This document shows, one piece after another, positions 1 to 7,894 of a stretch of DNA of 58,764 nt (its first letter is position 1; every line of letters begins with the position of its first letter). The DNA comes from Clostridiales bacterium (lineage in GTDB: Bacteria > Bacillota > Clostridia > Lachnospirales > Lachnospiraceae). The stretch lies in contig JAQXNU010000015.1 in the NCBI GenBank assembly GCA_029098165.1, forward strand, positions 1 to 58,764. Direction: 5' to 3'. Position numbers and translations under genes: made by a program. Below the pieces are notes generated by a model. The model was given only the letters and a program-made list of their open reading frames with translations, searched no databases and had not been told where the DNA came from.

Positions 1-24
1 TTTTTTGCGGTCTTATCACAGCCC
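1..24. repeat. Probable right end of a palindromic repeat element, cut by the window edge
   Basis: The first bases resemble the right terminus of the palindromic element at 23733-23874: about 18 of 21 positions agree, ending in TCACAGCC. It lies just downstream of the cheY-like gene, and the full copies also sit downstream of genes. The rest of the element would be outside the window, so this is tentative. Confidence 0.35.
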
Positions 25-50
25 CGTTTTTGCTATGTACTATACTACTA

Positions 51-413
51 TTATTTATCGATTACTCTCATTATAGTCGAAACAATTTCTTCTGATTCAT
101 ATGGCTTTGTTAAGAAATCATCCACTCCTAACTTTAAGGCATCTATGATTTTACTCTTCTGACCAGCTGCTGTAACCATAACGACTTTTGCTTTTGGATC
201 AATTTCTTTAATCTTAGCTAATGCTTCAACTCCATCCATTACTGGCATTGTTATATCCATCGTTACTACATCCGGCTTTAACTCCTGATACAAATCCACT
301 CCTTGTTGTCCATCAGCTGCCTGCCCAATGACCTCCAAGCCACCTTCAATCAATATAGCCTCTAATATTTTTCTAGAAGTTCTAGAATCATCCACGATCA
401 ATACTGTTCCCAT
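51..413 (-). CDS. cheY: CheY-like single-domain response regulator
   Basis: This is a 120-residue stand-alone receiver domain that would carry a phosphoryl signal, most likely to the flagellar switch or another chemotaxis target. The acidic pair D8-D9 follows the VLIV strand, D53 in VVTMDITMP is the phospho-acceptor, T81 is the switch threonine and K103 precedes a proline (TKPY). There is no output domain. An upstream GTG at 428 is in frame, but GGAGGAG sits six to seven bases before the ATG at 413, so that ATG is the start. The gene follows the CheX-like gene by 16 bases and the two are almost certainly co-transcribed. The neighbour suggests it is the substrate of that phosphatase-like protein (inference). 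Confidence 0.9.
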   Translation of the reverse strand: MGTVLIVDDSRTSRKILEAILIEGGLEVIGQAADGQQGVDLYQELKPDVVTMDITMPVMDGVEALAKIKEIDPKAKVVMVTAAGQKSKIIDALKLGVDDFLTKPYESEEIVSTIMRVIDK

Positions 414-429
414 ATATTTCTCCTCCACA

Positions 430-1314
430 CTAATTTATATTCCAAGATGCATTCACGGATAATATTAATTTCACCCATTGACCACATACCTGAATTGGAA
501 GAACATAAAACTCACCTTCCGTAGATAGAGTTGAAGTTTCATAAAACTGTGGTGGCAACATATCTAATTCAATACCATCTTGACTCAGTTTACTTGCAAA
601 TAAACCATTGGTACAATTAATAAACTCACAAATGGCATCCATTGCATCTACGTTAACACATTCAAAGTCCTCTTTTCCAAAAGGAGAAGCAATCGTAAGC
701 AACTCTTCTTCATCGCATGCTAAAGCAAGCATAATTTCGTGATCTCCATTGAGTGACTGTAGACCAATGTGATTTGCTTTTACTTTGTTTTCTCTTGTTA
801 ACGTACCTACTGCTAAATCAGTACTAGCAAAACGAACGATGTTTTTTAGTGCAAGAGCCACTAAAGAGTCATAAGGTTTTTCTACTTTTATGATAAAAGA
901 GACAACCTGATCTAAATCTCCATTCTTTAAAACAGCCATCTGACCATCTGAGAAAGAATTATCTTTTTGGAAGCAGACAAGATTAGCATCTATGATCTCT
1001 TTTGTTAAAATCCCTTTTTCGCTTGCCGCCTGTACAAACATTAAGTAAGGGTTTCCTTGTAATTGTAATAGTTTTGCGATATCAGATTCTGTTAAATATC
1101 CCTTCTCCACCGCAATATCACCGAATCTCTTGTCCATCTTCATCTGCAGACGATTGACCTCATCTGCTCTCGCAGGTGTCAGCATATTTTGTTCAACCGC
1201 AATTAACCCCAACTTAACACGGTTGTTTTTTCGATAATCCAATATCTCTTCTAATTGCTGATCTGTAATTATATTTTTGCCTAATAAATAGTTCCCAAAA
1301 AAACGACAGAACAT
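430..1314 (-). CDS. CheX/CheC-like protein with N-terminal MshEN-like repeats
   Basis: This 294-residue protein has two parts. Residues 1 to about 110 hold three copies of a motif of the type FGxxLLxxxxITxxQLxxIL (FGNYLLGKNIITDQQLEEIL, then LGLIAVEQNMLT, then FGDIAVEKGYLTESD), which resembles the MshEN/T2SSE N-terminal fold. The C-terminal half resembles the CheX/CheC phosphatase fold found in proteins that dephosphorylate CheY-P. I cannot point with certainty to the catalytic Glu-Asn pair. The start ATG has AAGGGGG upstream. It is the first gene of a two-gene unit with cheY. Some MshEN domains bind c-di-GMP, so a link between that signal and chemotaxis is possible, but this is inference from motif shape only. 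Confidence 0.65.
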   Translation of the reverse strand: MFCRFFGNYLLGKNIITDQQLEEILDYRKNNRVKLGLIAVEQNMLTPARADEVNRLQMKMDKRFGDIAVEKGYLTESDIAKLLQLQGNPYLMFVQAASEKGILTKEIIDANLVCFQKDNSFSDGQMAVLKNGDLDQVVSFIIKVEKPYDSLVALALKNIVRFASTDLAVGTLTRENKVKANHIGLQSLNGDHEIMLALACDEEELLTIASPFGKEDFECVNVDAMDAICEFINCTNGLFASKLSQDGIELDMLPPQFYETSTLSTEGEFYVLPIQVCGQWVKLILSVNASWNIN

Positions 1315-1403
1315 GAAAAATCCCCCTTCTGTATTATATAGTATGTCTACTCTCTTATTATACTATAATTTACCATTAATTTGTAGTATAATTTACTATT
1401 TTT

Positions 1404-2252
1404 CTACATATTTCTCCGATTATTTCTCACGCACTCAATTAATTCATAGGAAATACTGATTGTACTAGGATTTACGGGAATCTCATCTCGTTCAAACCAA
1501 GTAGCTTCACGCAATTCCGACTCCTGTAGAGTTACGGTATCATCTCCATCCAATTCAGCGAAGAAACCAACCATAATTGTATCTGAAAATGCCCATGGAG
1601 AGCTCTTAAAATACTGTATATTTTTGACCTTAAGCCCAACTTCCTCCATAACTTCTCTCTTTACCGCTTCTTCAAAACTTTCTCCAATTTCAACATAACC
1701 AGCTACAAGGGCATACTTTTTGTAAGAGCCATATGCATACTTTGTCATAAGCAAACGATTGCCATTCGTAATTGCAACGATCACTGCTGGAGAAATCTTT
1801 GGATAGACAATTTTATTACAGTTTGGACAGCATAATGCACGTTCTGTCTTACTGTTCACCATCTTCGTCTGACATCTTCCACAGTACTGATTATCCTGTT
1901 TCCATCGAAATAGCTGACTTGCGGTTATTCCAGCAAAAGCTTCATATTGAGGGGATAATCCACGGAATACATTTAAATCATGCCACTCAAAATTAACCTG
2001 CATCAGCTGATCGACCTTATCCCCTATATAAAGAAAAATACCCTGATCATCAATTGCAAACTGATATTCCAGCTCTTTTTCTGAATTGATTGCATCTTTT
2101 GGATAATCTGCTAATACAGGTAGTCTTAATTCTCCCTCTTTAATAATCAACAAAACTTTATTATCTTTAAAACACATGACAACATCATAATTCTTTGCCT
2201 TTACTTCTTTATAATCGGTATTCAATTGATGTGGTGCTATCTCATGTAACAT
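1404..2252 (-). CDS. nudC: NADH pyrophosphatase NudC (Nudix, zinc ribbon)
   Basis: NudC hydrolyses NAD(H) to NMN(H) and AMP and can remove NAD caps from RNA. The order seen is an N-terminal beta-rich region, a four-cysteine zinc ribbon (CGRC near residue 124 and CPNC about 18 residues later), then the Nudix box starting GYVEIGESFEEA and ending REVMEEVGL. The NudC-specific motif that normally reads SQPWPFPxS is present as SSPWAFSDT. At 282 residues it has the usual length. AAGGAG lies eight bases before the ATG. It appears to be a single gene, with unrelated neighbours. Confidence 0.9.
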   Translation of the reverse strand: MLHEIAPHQLNTDYKEVKAKNYDVVMCFKDNKVLLIIKEGELRLPVLADYPKDAINSEKELEYQFAIDDQGIFLYIGDKVDQLMQVNFEWHDLNVFRGLSPQYEAFAGITASQLFRWKQDNQYCGRCQTKMVNSKTERALCCPNCNKIVYPKISPAVIVAITNGNRLLMTKYAYGSYKKYALVAGYVEIGESFEEAVKREVMEEVGLKVKNIQYFKSSPWAFSDTIMVGFFAELDGDDTVTLQESELREATWFERDEIPVNPSTISISYELIECVRNNRRNM

Positions 2253-2345
2253 ATCTGTTTCTCCTTATACTCTTTTGTGCGTAATCTTCGACTTTACTGA
2301 ATCTTGTCCTTCATCCAGCTTCATTCAAATGACACGACTATCTCA

Positions 2346-3353
2346 CTATCGGAATAATTCAACATCAAAATACCGTTCCTGAAAATAGACCTGTGTCATG
2401 ATCTCTTCATCCGTAAAGTTTACGCCCTCTGGTGCAACAATCCATTTATCCTCAATATCATTGTAACGATGCAGTACACCTATCACAACACCCTCATATG
2501 TATCGATTGGTTCCTTTACTCCAAGCAGATAAACATCCTGTTCCATTCCATCCGCAGCCATCACACCATCCACATAGCCATAATTGATTGGATAGCGAAG
2601 ACGTGAAAATCTAGGGTGTATGCTGCCTAATGGTCGGTCAATCCTTCCCTTTACTTTCTTTCCTATGATATCTGAATAATCTAATGGCTTTGCATCTTTT
2701 TCATAAGTGGCAGTAATATAGTAATGCATCGTGTGCTGAATATTGCCTTTATGATAACAATCATCAATATGACGAATTCTCTCAATCTTAAAATCAGAAA
2801 AGAGATCTAAGATTTCCTCTAAATTTACATAAAAGTGTGGAACATTTTTTTCCGTACTTTCATTCGACTTTAAGATAGTATTCTCATCTAGTTTTGGAAA
2901 ACCAGCTTCTTTAAATGCCCAGCTATCTTTCGAACACATCGTTAGATAAACCTCTCCCCCTGGTTTTAATACACGCTTGATTTCACTGAGGATTTGATAG
3001 ATTCCATTCGAATCTGTATGTGATATAACATGATATGAAAAAATACAGTCAAACGCATTATCTGCGAAGGGAAGCTTCTTGATATCACAGATTTTCGAGC
3101 GAATAAATACATGCTCTCTTTCTTCCCATTCTCGTAAATGCTGTATGCTGTATTCCGATAAGTCAACCGAAGTCACTTTAAATCCACGTTTTGCAAATAA
3201 GATAGAATGTCTTCCCAATCCACAACCTAAGTCCAAGATGGAACGACGACCTTCATGCTGCCATTTTTCACAAAAATAATAACTTTCTTCACATGGGGTC
3301 AACCACACATTATCTTTTTCCTTTTCCCAATCCCAGCATTTCGAATCTATCAT
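2346..3353 (-). CDS. Fusion of SAM methyltransferase and inorganic-pyrophosphatase-like domain
   Basis: This 335-residue protein joins two domains. Residues from about 36 to 200 form a class I SAM-dependent methyltransferase, with motif I ILDLGCGLGRHS at 39-50 and the acidic residue of motif II in VTSVDLSE. From about residue 230 a second domain begins with GKKVKGRIDRPLGSIHP and contains YPINYGYVDG and EDKWIVAPEG. This matches a short stand-alone clostridial protein family, about 110 residues long, that is annotated as inorganic pyrophosphatase. No frameshift separates them and no start with its own RBS is visible for the second part, so I read a real fusion. AGGAGG precedes the ATG. The methylated substrate is unknown. 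Confidence 0.8.
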   Translation of the reverse strand: MIDSKCWDWEKEKDNVWLTPCEESYYFCEKWQHEGRRSILDLGCGLGRHSILFAKRGFKVTSVDLSEYSIQHLREWEEREHVFIRSKICDIKKLPFADNAFDCIFSYHVISHTDSNGIYQILSEIKRVLKPGGEVYLTMCSKDSWAFKEAGFPKLDENTILKSNESTEKNVPHFYVNLEEILDLFSDFKIERIRHIDDCYHKGNIQHTMHYYITATYEKDAKPLDYSDIIGKKVKGRIDRPLGSIHPRFSRLRYPINYGYVDGVMAADGMEQDVYLLGVKEPIDTYEGVVIGVLHRYNDIEDKWIVAPEGVNFTDEEIMTQVYFQERYFDVELFR

Positions 3354-3420
3354 AACAACCTCCTATAACTCGTATTTACCATATTATAGCTCAATCTAAA
3401 AAAATATTCTATTCCTTTTC

Positions 3421-3450
3421 GAATAAATGGTAAAATTACGCCCCATACTA
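3421..3450 (+). promoter_or_regulatory. Sigma-G-type forespore promoter
   Basis: GAATA at 3421-3425 and CATACTA at 3444-3450 are separated by 18 bases. This fits the Bacillus subtilis sigma-G consensus (GHATR, 17-18 bases, CATNHTA) at every defined position. The expected start of transcription is near 3457, about 35 bases before the small gene at 3493. Confidence 0.6.
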
Positions 3451-3492
3451 TTCGATGTAACATAAACCTATTTTTTGAAAGGAAAATAAATT

Positions 3493-3627
3493 ATGGCCAA
3501 AAATAAGGACAATAATTTCAAAGGTAAAAACTCTTCAAAGAAAAGTGCTAAGAACTCTGTTAGTAACGATAGTACAAACGCATCCAATAAAAGTACAAAT
3601 AGTACTTCTAATAACTCTTCTAAATAA
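3493..3627 (+). CDS. Small Asn/Ser/Lys-rich protein, putative minor spore protein
   Basis: A 44-residue reading frame starts with ATG at 3493, about eight bases after GAAAGGAAA, and ends with TAA at 3625-3627. The product begins MAKNKDNNFKGKNSSKK and consists almost entirely of Asn, Ser, Lys and Thr, with no hydrophobic core. It has a sigma-G-type promoter 70 bases upstream and a strong intrinsic terminator 30 bases downstream, so it is a complete single-gene unit. Minor small acid-soluble spore proteins of Bacillus (SspK, SspN, SspO and others) have this size, hydrophilic make-up and sigma-G control. A forespore role is therefore a reasonable inference, but I see no sequence match to any named Ssp family. 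Confidence 0.6.
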   Translation: MAKNKDNNFKGKNSSKKSAKNSVSNDSTNASNKSTNSTSNNSSK

Positions 3628-3657
3628 ACTACGTTTATCATTTATCTTCATGTGGAC

Positions 3658-3694
3658 AAAAGCCACCGAGGGAATCGTCCCTCCGTGGCTTTTT
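3658..3694 (+). terminator. Strong intrinsic terminator after the 44-residue gene
   Basis: The arms AAAAGCCACCGAGGGA and TCCCTCCGTGGCTTTTT enclose the loop ATCG, and a T run follows on the plus strand. The complementary A run at the left edge means it could also stop minus-strand transcripts from the MFS remnant. Confidence 0.9.
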
Positions 3695-3702
3695 CACTTT
3701 TC

Positions 3703-4327
3703 TTAATCCAATGATTTAATATGTTTATTGTGCATAGCTATGATACTAGATACACTTCCTAAGGTTGCAGTACATAATAAAAAAAAGCAAGGTAACAAAT
3801 GCAATGAAAAACGAGCTTAAATCAATAAAAATAACTCCAGCAAGCCCCCAAATACTGCATACTGTGGCTCCAAGAATTGGAGCAAAGATCATGATAACAG
3901 AATTAGAGAAAGAATTCATTCCACTTACTTTTTCAAACTTTTCTTCTGGAACCATCATTCCTACTGCAACTTTGGATGCTGGAGATTGAAAGGCATTCAT
4001 AAAACTAGTGATTAAGTTTACAATGAAGATATGATATATTTGAAAGCAGTTCAATCGCAGCATAGCAAAAACAAAAAGAGTACAAAGAGCAGCTACCGAG
4101 TCTGCAATCAACATTATCTTCTTTTTACTATGTGTATCAATAAATACTCCCGCAAACATACTAATGATAATATAAGGCAGGTAACAGCAAAAGCTTATTA
4201 TCGACATGGTAAAGGGTGATTTTGTCTGTGAGAATGCCCAGACTCCTAGGGCAAATCCTGTCATGGAACTACCTAGCTGTGATACGGTCTGGCTTAGCCA
4301 GAAAATATAATAATTTTTCATATTCAT
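3703..4327 (-). pseudogene. MFS exporter remnant with internal deletion
   Basis: The first 190 or so codons encode the N-terminal half of a major facilitator transporter of the drug-efflux type (start NMKNYYIFWLSQTVSQLGSS; loop FIDTHSKKK between TM2 and TM3). Intact members have about 400-420 residues. This frame stops at 3746 after NLRKCI. Reading on in the next frame gives LGSVSSIIAMHNKHIKSLD and a stop at 3703, which looks like the normal hydrophilic C-terminus of such a transporter. The middle of the gene is therefore missing and the two ends are joined out of frame. The start at 4327 was chosen because AAAGGAG is five bases upstream. Confidence 0.7.
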
Positions 4328-4512
4328 GGTTTCTCCTTTTAAGTTCATGTATAATTACTTAGAAGTACAAAACCGAATTATGGCGTTTTAACACCTTAAC
4401 CTCCATACAAGCAACGCCAATTACGATCTTGTACAGAGAAATCTGCTTAAGTCAATACGCATTTTACAAAGCATTATCTCACCACCTATTTATGTAAGAA
4501 AGGAATTTATAT

Positions 4513-5094
4513 ATGGATCAGTTACTACATATCCATACAGGAGGAGTCCAAGCCGATGGGAAAGATACCTTTCACAATCATCGATATGAGCCTACACCTT
4601 ATGAATGGATAGAACAATTATATGATAACTTTTTTTTATCGTCAACTGACACCCTCGTCGATTTTGGCTGTGGAAAAGGACGCTTAAATTTTTACGTCAG
4701 CTATCGTTTTGGCTGCCATACGAAAGGGATTGAGTATAATCCCAACTACTACAAGATTGCACTTGATAACCTAGATTCTTATGTTCAAAGGAAGCATAGT
4801 GATATCCGCTTCTTTCTTTGTCAAGCACAGGACTATCCGATTGCTCCAGAAGATACGGTTTTTTACTTTTTCAATCCATTCTCACCCCCAATCTTTATGA
4901 AGGTGATGACAAATATTCAAAAGTCCTTAGAGCAAGAACCAAGAAAAGCATATTGCATTCTTTACTATCCGGATGAAGCCTATGTAGACTTCTTAGAGAA
5001 TCATACTTATTTTGAATTAATCAAGACCGTAGAAATAACCCCACATATGAGTGATCCCAAAGAACGCTTCTTAATTTATTCGACCGCACATTAG
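4513..5094 (+). CDS. Class I SAM-dependent methyltransferase
   Basis: This 193-residue protein has a single methyltransferase domain. Motif I is DTLVDFGCGKGRLNF (about residues 47-61), followed by KGIEYNP for the acidic SAM-ribose contact and FYFFNPFSPP in the motif IV position. It resembles stand-alone small methyltransferases of Firmicutes whose substrate is unknown. AAAGGAA precedes the ATG. Its last 24 bases overlap the convergent ABC permease gene at 5071, so the two transcripts are antisense to each other at their ends. Confidence 0.8.
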   Translation: MDQLLHIHTGGVQADGKDTFHNHRYEPTPYEWIEQLYDNFFLSSTDTLVDFGCGKGRLNFYVSYRFGCHTKGIEYNPNYYKIALDNLDSYVQRKHSDIRFFLCQAQDYPIAPEDTVFYFFNPFSPPIFMKVMTNIQKSLEQEPRKAYCILYYPDEAYVDFLENHTYFELIKTVEITPHMSDPKERFLIYSTAH

Positions 5095-5865
5095 ATTCGT
5101 AGAACTATAATGCCGTAACCCTCGGTAAAAAGTAACGATTGCGATTGTCGTTATCCCAACGGAAAACAATAGGACATAGAGAAATTCCTCAAAATTAAAG
5201 TGTAGAATTAAACGTAATGGCATATAGTTTACGAATTCGACTGGAACAATCGTATATAGGATTAATTTCGTTACTCCTTTAAAGATGCCATCTGCAGGGT
5301 ATGTAGAAAAGTGAATCATCGAACTAATCACATAGTCTGCAATGACATCGGAACGAACGATCCAGAATGCAAAACTCCCAAATTGTATTGCAATTGCTGT
5401 AAAGGAAATGGCACTAAAAATGGAAAATAAAAAATAGATACCTATCTTTTCTGGACAAACGATTAGTACCACAACAATGCCGTATAACAGATCTCCAATG
5501 GAGGATGTATTAGTTTCAGAAGTGATCAATGAAATTAATACATTCTTCGGCTGTACCAAAAAGGAATCCAACTGTCCTTTCATAATGGAATCCGAAATTG
5601 TAAATGCTTTATTAAACAGAATATGAGCAATTCCATAGGAAGAGCAGGCAATAGCCCATAATAGCATAACCTGTTTCATTCGATACCCACCAAAATCTGA
5701 TCGTATTGAGAATAAAATGATCCATTGGATAATGAAGGTCGCATTATTTAGCATCATGAAAATCACGCTAATGATAAATGAAGCATGATTTGTCATCTCT
5801 CGCATCAGATTATATTTTATAGATAATGCAGAAACTCTTAATTGGTTTTTAGCCGCCGTTAACAT
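5071..5865 (-). CDS. ABC-2 type exporter permease (second subunit)
   Basis: This 264-residue protein has six predicted membrane helices and belongs to the ABC-2 permease group that works with the ATPase and permease encoded just upstream (COG3694 type). Such three-gene exporters are related to drug- or lipid-exporting systems; the substrate here is unknown. The gene overlaps the preceding permease by 17 bases. AAGGAG lies some 12 bases before the ATG, which is longer than usual and suggests coupling to the upstream gene. It is the last gene of the unit that starts with the attenuated leader at 7888. Confidence 0.8.
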   Translation of the reverse strand: MLTAAKNQLRVSALSIKYNLMREMTNHASFIISVIFMMLNNATFIIQWIILFSIRSDFGGYRMKQVMLLWAIACSSYGIAHILFNKAFTISDSIMKGQLDSFLVQPKNVLISLITSETNTSSIGDLLYGIVVVLIVCPEKIGIYFLFSIFSAISFTAIAIQFGSFAFWIVRSDVIADYVISSMIHFSTYPADGIFKGVTKLILYTIVPVEFVNYMPLRLILHFNFEEFLYVLLFSVGITTIAIVTFYRGLRHYSSTNLMCGRIN

Positions 5866-6640
5866 TGAGCCGTTTCACTCCTTTCTGATATAAGAAATAC
5901 ATAATAAGTGCTACTGATACAAGATACGCTAACTGTGCTGCTAGAACTTGAAACAGTAAAGGAAAACTAAAATCAATAATCAGCTTTACTGGACCATAAG
6001 TAATAACAAAGATTGGCGAAAAGCGTAAAGCACCCTGTGCCCATCTCGGAAAGATTTCAATAGGGAATGTTGTCCCAATAACAATTATGAACTTATCATA
6101 AATCCATTGGATTGGCTTTGCATCCTCCATCCAAAAGCATAAGATATTGATCAGCATTCGAATCAGCGCATTTAAGGTCATTCCCAAAATAAAGGTGATT
6201 GAAACAAATGGAAGCTGCCATAAACAAAAATTGTCCAATGGTCCAACAAACAAAATTCCAAGTAATACTCCTAATACAAGATAAATAACAAATCGCACTG
6301 CAATATCACCAAAGTGTTTCGCCACGCAATAGAGCAGATAGTGATACGGTTTATTGATGCCATAAGCAATACCACCACTTCGTATGTCGTTGGACATCTG
6401 ACTAAGGAGTGTGTGATTACTATTCACAAACCACATCAATTCAGTTAGCATGACATACCATACCATCTGCTTTAACCCATATCCGGCAATGGTGTTCTGG
6501 CCGTCCGAATAAATATAAACCCAAAGCTGAAAGAAAACAAATGTAACAATAAAGTAGGTAAAAAATCCGATTATCGTATTTAAGATATATTGGATACTTT
6601 CCATTACCGTTGTTTTAAATATAAACCAATATTTTCTCAA
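5849..6640 (-). CDS. ABC-2 type exporter permease (first subunit)
   Basis: This 263-residue integral membrane protein has about six helices (first at residues 18-40) and is of the COG4587 ABC-2 permease type. The start is TTG, overlapping the TGA stop of the ATPase gene in a TTGA arrangement, with AGGGGGGATGAG upstream. Translation is therefore probably coupled. With the ATPase (6637-7623) and the second permease it should form one exporter. Confidence 0.8.
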   Translation of the reverse strand: MRKYWFIFKTTVMESIQYILNTIIGFFTYFIVTFVFFQLWVYIYSDGQNTIAGYGLKQMVWYVMLTELMWFVNSNHTLLSQMSNDIRSGGIAYGINKPYHYLLYCVAKHFGDIAVRFVIYLVLGVLLGILFVGPLDNFCLWQLPFVSITFILGMTLNALIRMLINILCFWMEDAKPIQWIYDKFIIVIGTTFPIEIFPRWAQGALRFSPIFVITYGPVKLIIDFSFPLLFQVLAAQLAYLVSVALIMYFLYQKGVKRLNVNGG

Positions 6641-7623
6641 CTCTCATCCCCCCTTTTATAGATTTGGGTGATGATCTGCTCGAGTGGGATATTGGAGATA
6701 TTGATATCAATCAGATTATTCGTATCGATTTGATTCATTACCTCTCCTACCGTGGTCACATTCGTATCCAGTTCTAGTTTCAGATTCGCCCCCTTGCTCT
6801 TGATCACTGTAACACCTGGAATATGGCTTAACTCCATTTCTTCTTTTAACTTGACTTCTAATATTTTTTTATGTAAATAGTGATACTTGATTTCTTCCAT
6901 AGAGTCATCCAGCACTATCTTTCCATGGTTAACGATAATGATTCGTTTACATAACTTTTCAATATCACCAATATCATGACTTGTTAAAAATATCGTCGTA
7001 TGAAATTCTTTATTCATCTTTTTGATCAAAGAACGAATGTTTTCTTTTACTACAGGGTCTAATCCGATGGTTGGCTCATCTAAAAATAAGATATCAGGAT
7101 GATGGATCAATGAGGTTACAATCTCACAACGAATTCTTTGGCCTAATGATAAATTACGTACTGGTGTGTTCACAAACTCCTCTAACTCAAATACTTCAAT
7201 CAATTCCTGGATTCGTTGATTTGCCTCCTCTTTTTTCATATCATACACAGCAGCAAAGAATTGAAAATTATCATATGGAGTCAAGTGCATCCAAAGCTGT
7301 TCTTTCTGACCAAATACGGTTCCAATGTGGTATGCTAACTTTTTTCGATGTTTGGAAGGGTCTAATCCCCAAACTTTACAGTAGCCTTGATTTGGATATA
7401 AAATACCCGTAAGCATCTTTATTGTCGTACTTTTACCCGCTCCATTTGGTCCTAAAAATGCAATAACTTCTCCTGGAGTTACAGAGAAACTAATGTTATC
7501 TACTGCATCAATTTCTTTGTACATCGGATGAATGAAAGACTTCATGCTTCCAATTAGCCCTTTTTCTTTTTGCTTCACTTTGTAAGTCTTTTTTAAATTA
7601 GTTACCTGTATTGCATAATCCAT
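6637..7623 (-). CDS. ABC-2 exporter ATP-binding protein, under an attenuator
   Basis: This is a 328-residue ABC ATPase of the COG4586 type. Walker A is GPNGAGKST, the signature is LSLGQRIRC, and Walker B with the catalytic Glu is ILFLDEPTIGLD, followed by the H-loop in LTSHD. A C-terminal region of about 80 residues typical of this group follows the nucleotide-binding domain. AAGGAGG lies eight bases before the ATG. The gene is preceded by a 265-base leader with a 17-codon open reading frame, two hairpins and an intrinsic terminator, so expression of the whole exporter is probably inducible. A paralogous exporter is at 30215-32824. Confidence 0.9.
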   Translation of the reverse strand: MDYAIQVTNLKKTYKVKQKEKGLIGSMKSFIHPMYKEIDAVDNISFSVTPGEVIAFLGPNGAGKSTTIKMLTGILYPNQGYCKVWGLDPSKHRKKLAYHIGTVFGQKEQLWMHLTPYDNFQFFAAVYDMKKEEANQRIQELIEVFELEEFVNTPVRNLSLGQRIRCEIVTSLIHHPDILFLDEPTIGLDPVVKENIRSLIKKMNKEFHTTIFLTSHDIGDIEKLCKRIIIVNHGKIVLDDSMEEIKYHYLHKKILEVKLKEEMELSHIPGVTVIKSKGANLKLELDTNVTTVGEVMNQIDTNNLIDINISNIPLEQIITQIYKRGDES

Positions 7624-7655
7624 AGACGCTTCCTCCTTGTAGTTGATTTAAATCT

Positions 7656-7692
7656 AAAAAAGCCGCTAACAAATTTTTAGTTAGCGGCTTTT
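7656..7692 (-). terminator. Intrinsic terminator inside the ABC exporter leader (attenuator)
   Basis: On the minus strand GCCGCTAAC and GTTAGCGGC pair around an A/T-rich nine-base loop and are followed by six Ts. It sits between the leader ORF and the ATPase gene, about 33 bases before the start codon, so it must be bypassed for the exporter to be made. A possible antiterminator is AAAAGCCGC (7684-7692) pairing with GCGGTTTT (7706-7713), which would use the 5' arm of the terminator. Confidence 0.85.
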
Positions 7693-7711
7693 AGTAGTAT
7701 ACATGAAAACC

Positions 7712-7744
7712 GCATAGCAATCAGAGACAACTGAATAGCTATGC
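7712..7744 (-). promoter_or_regulatory. Leader hairpin between leader peptide and terminator
   Basis: The arms GCATAGCAATCAG (7712-7724) and CTGAATAGCTATGC (7731-7744) are complementary apart from one bulge, with a six-base loop. It begins 11 bases after the stop codon of the leader ORF, so a ribosome finishing or stalling on the leader would affect its folding. Its one side is adjacent to the GCGGTTTT stretch that can pair with the terminator arm. Confidence 0.6.
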
Positions 7745-7755
7745 TTTTTAGCTAC

Positions 7756-7809
7756 TCAGACATGTCTCATGAGAATCACGGCTATTTCCACGTATACATT
7801 AATCTTCAT
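7756..7809 (-). CDS. 17-residue leader peptide of the ABC exporter operon
   Basis: A short open reading frame encodes MKINVYVEIAVILMRHV and ends with TGA at 7756-7758. AAGGAG (7818-7823) stands eight bases before the ATG, so translation is likely. It lies 80 bases downstream of a consensus promoter and upstream of a hairpin and a terminator. This order matches ribosome-mediated attenuators of antibiotic-resistance genes (leaders of erm, msr, bmrCD and similar genes), where a drug-stalled ribosome prevents termination. The inducer cannot be read from the sequence. The peptide has no run of a single amino acid, which argues against ordinary amino-acid-starvation attenuation. Confidence 0.6.
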   Translation of the reverse strand: MKINVYVEIAVILMRHV

Positions 7810-7894
7810 GATATTAGCTCCTTGTTCATACCTTTTTGTTGTAATGTAAAATTCTTCTGACCATTTTACCATCATTTTTTAGATATGGTTTCTA

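Noticed and set aside
7656-7692. Hairpin as the terminator of an upstream gene
   Set aside because: serS ends at 8093 with its own terminator at 8000-8046, and a consensus promoter and a leader ORF lie between, so this terminator belongs to the exporter leader.
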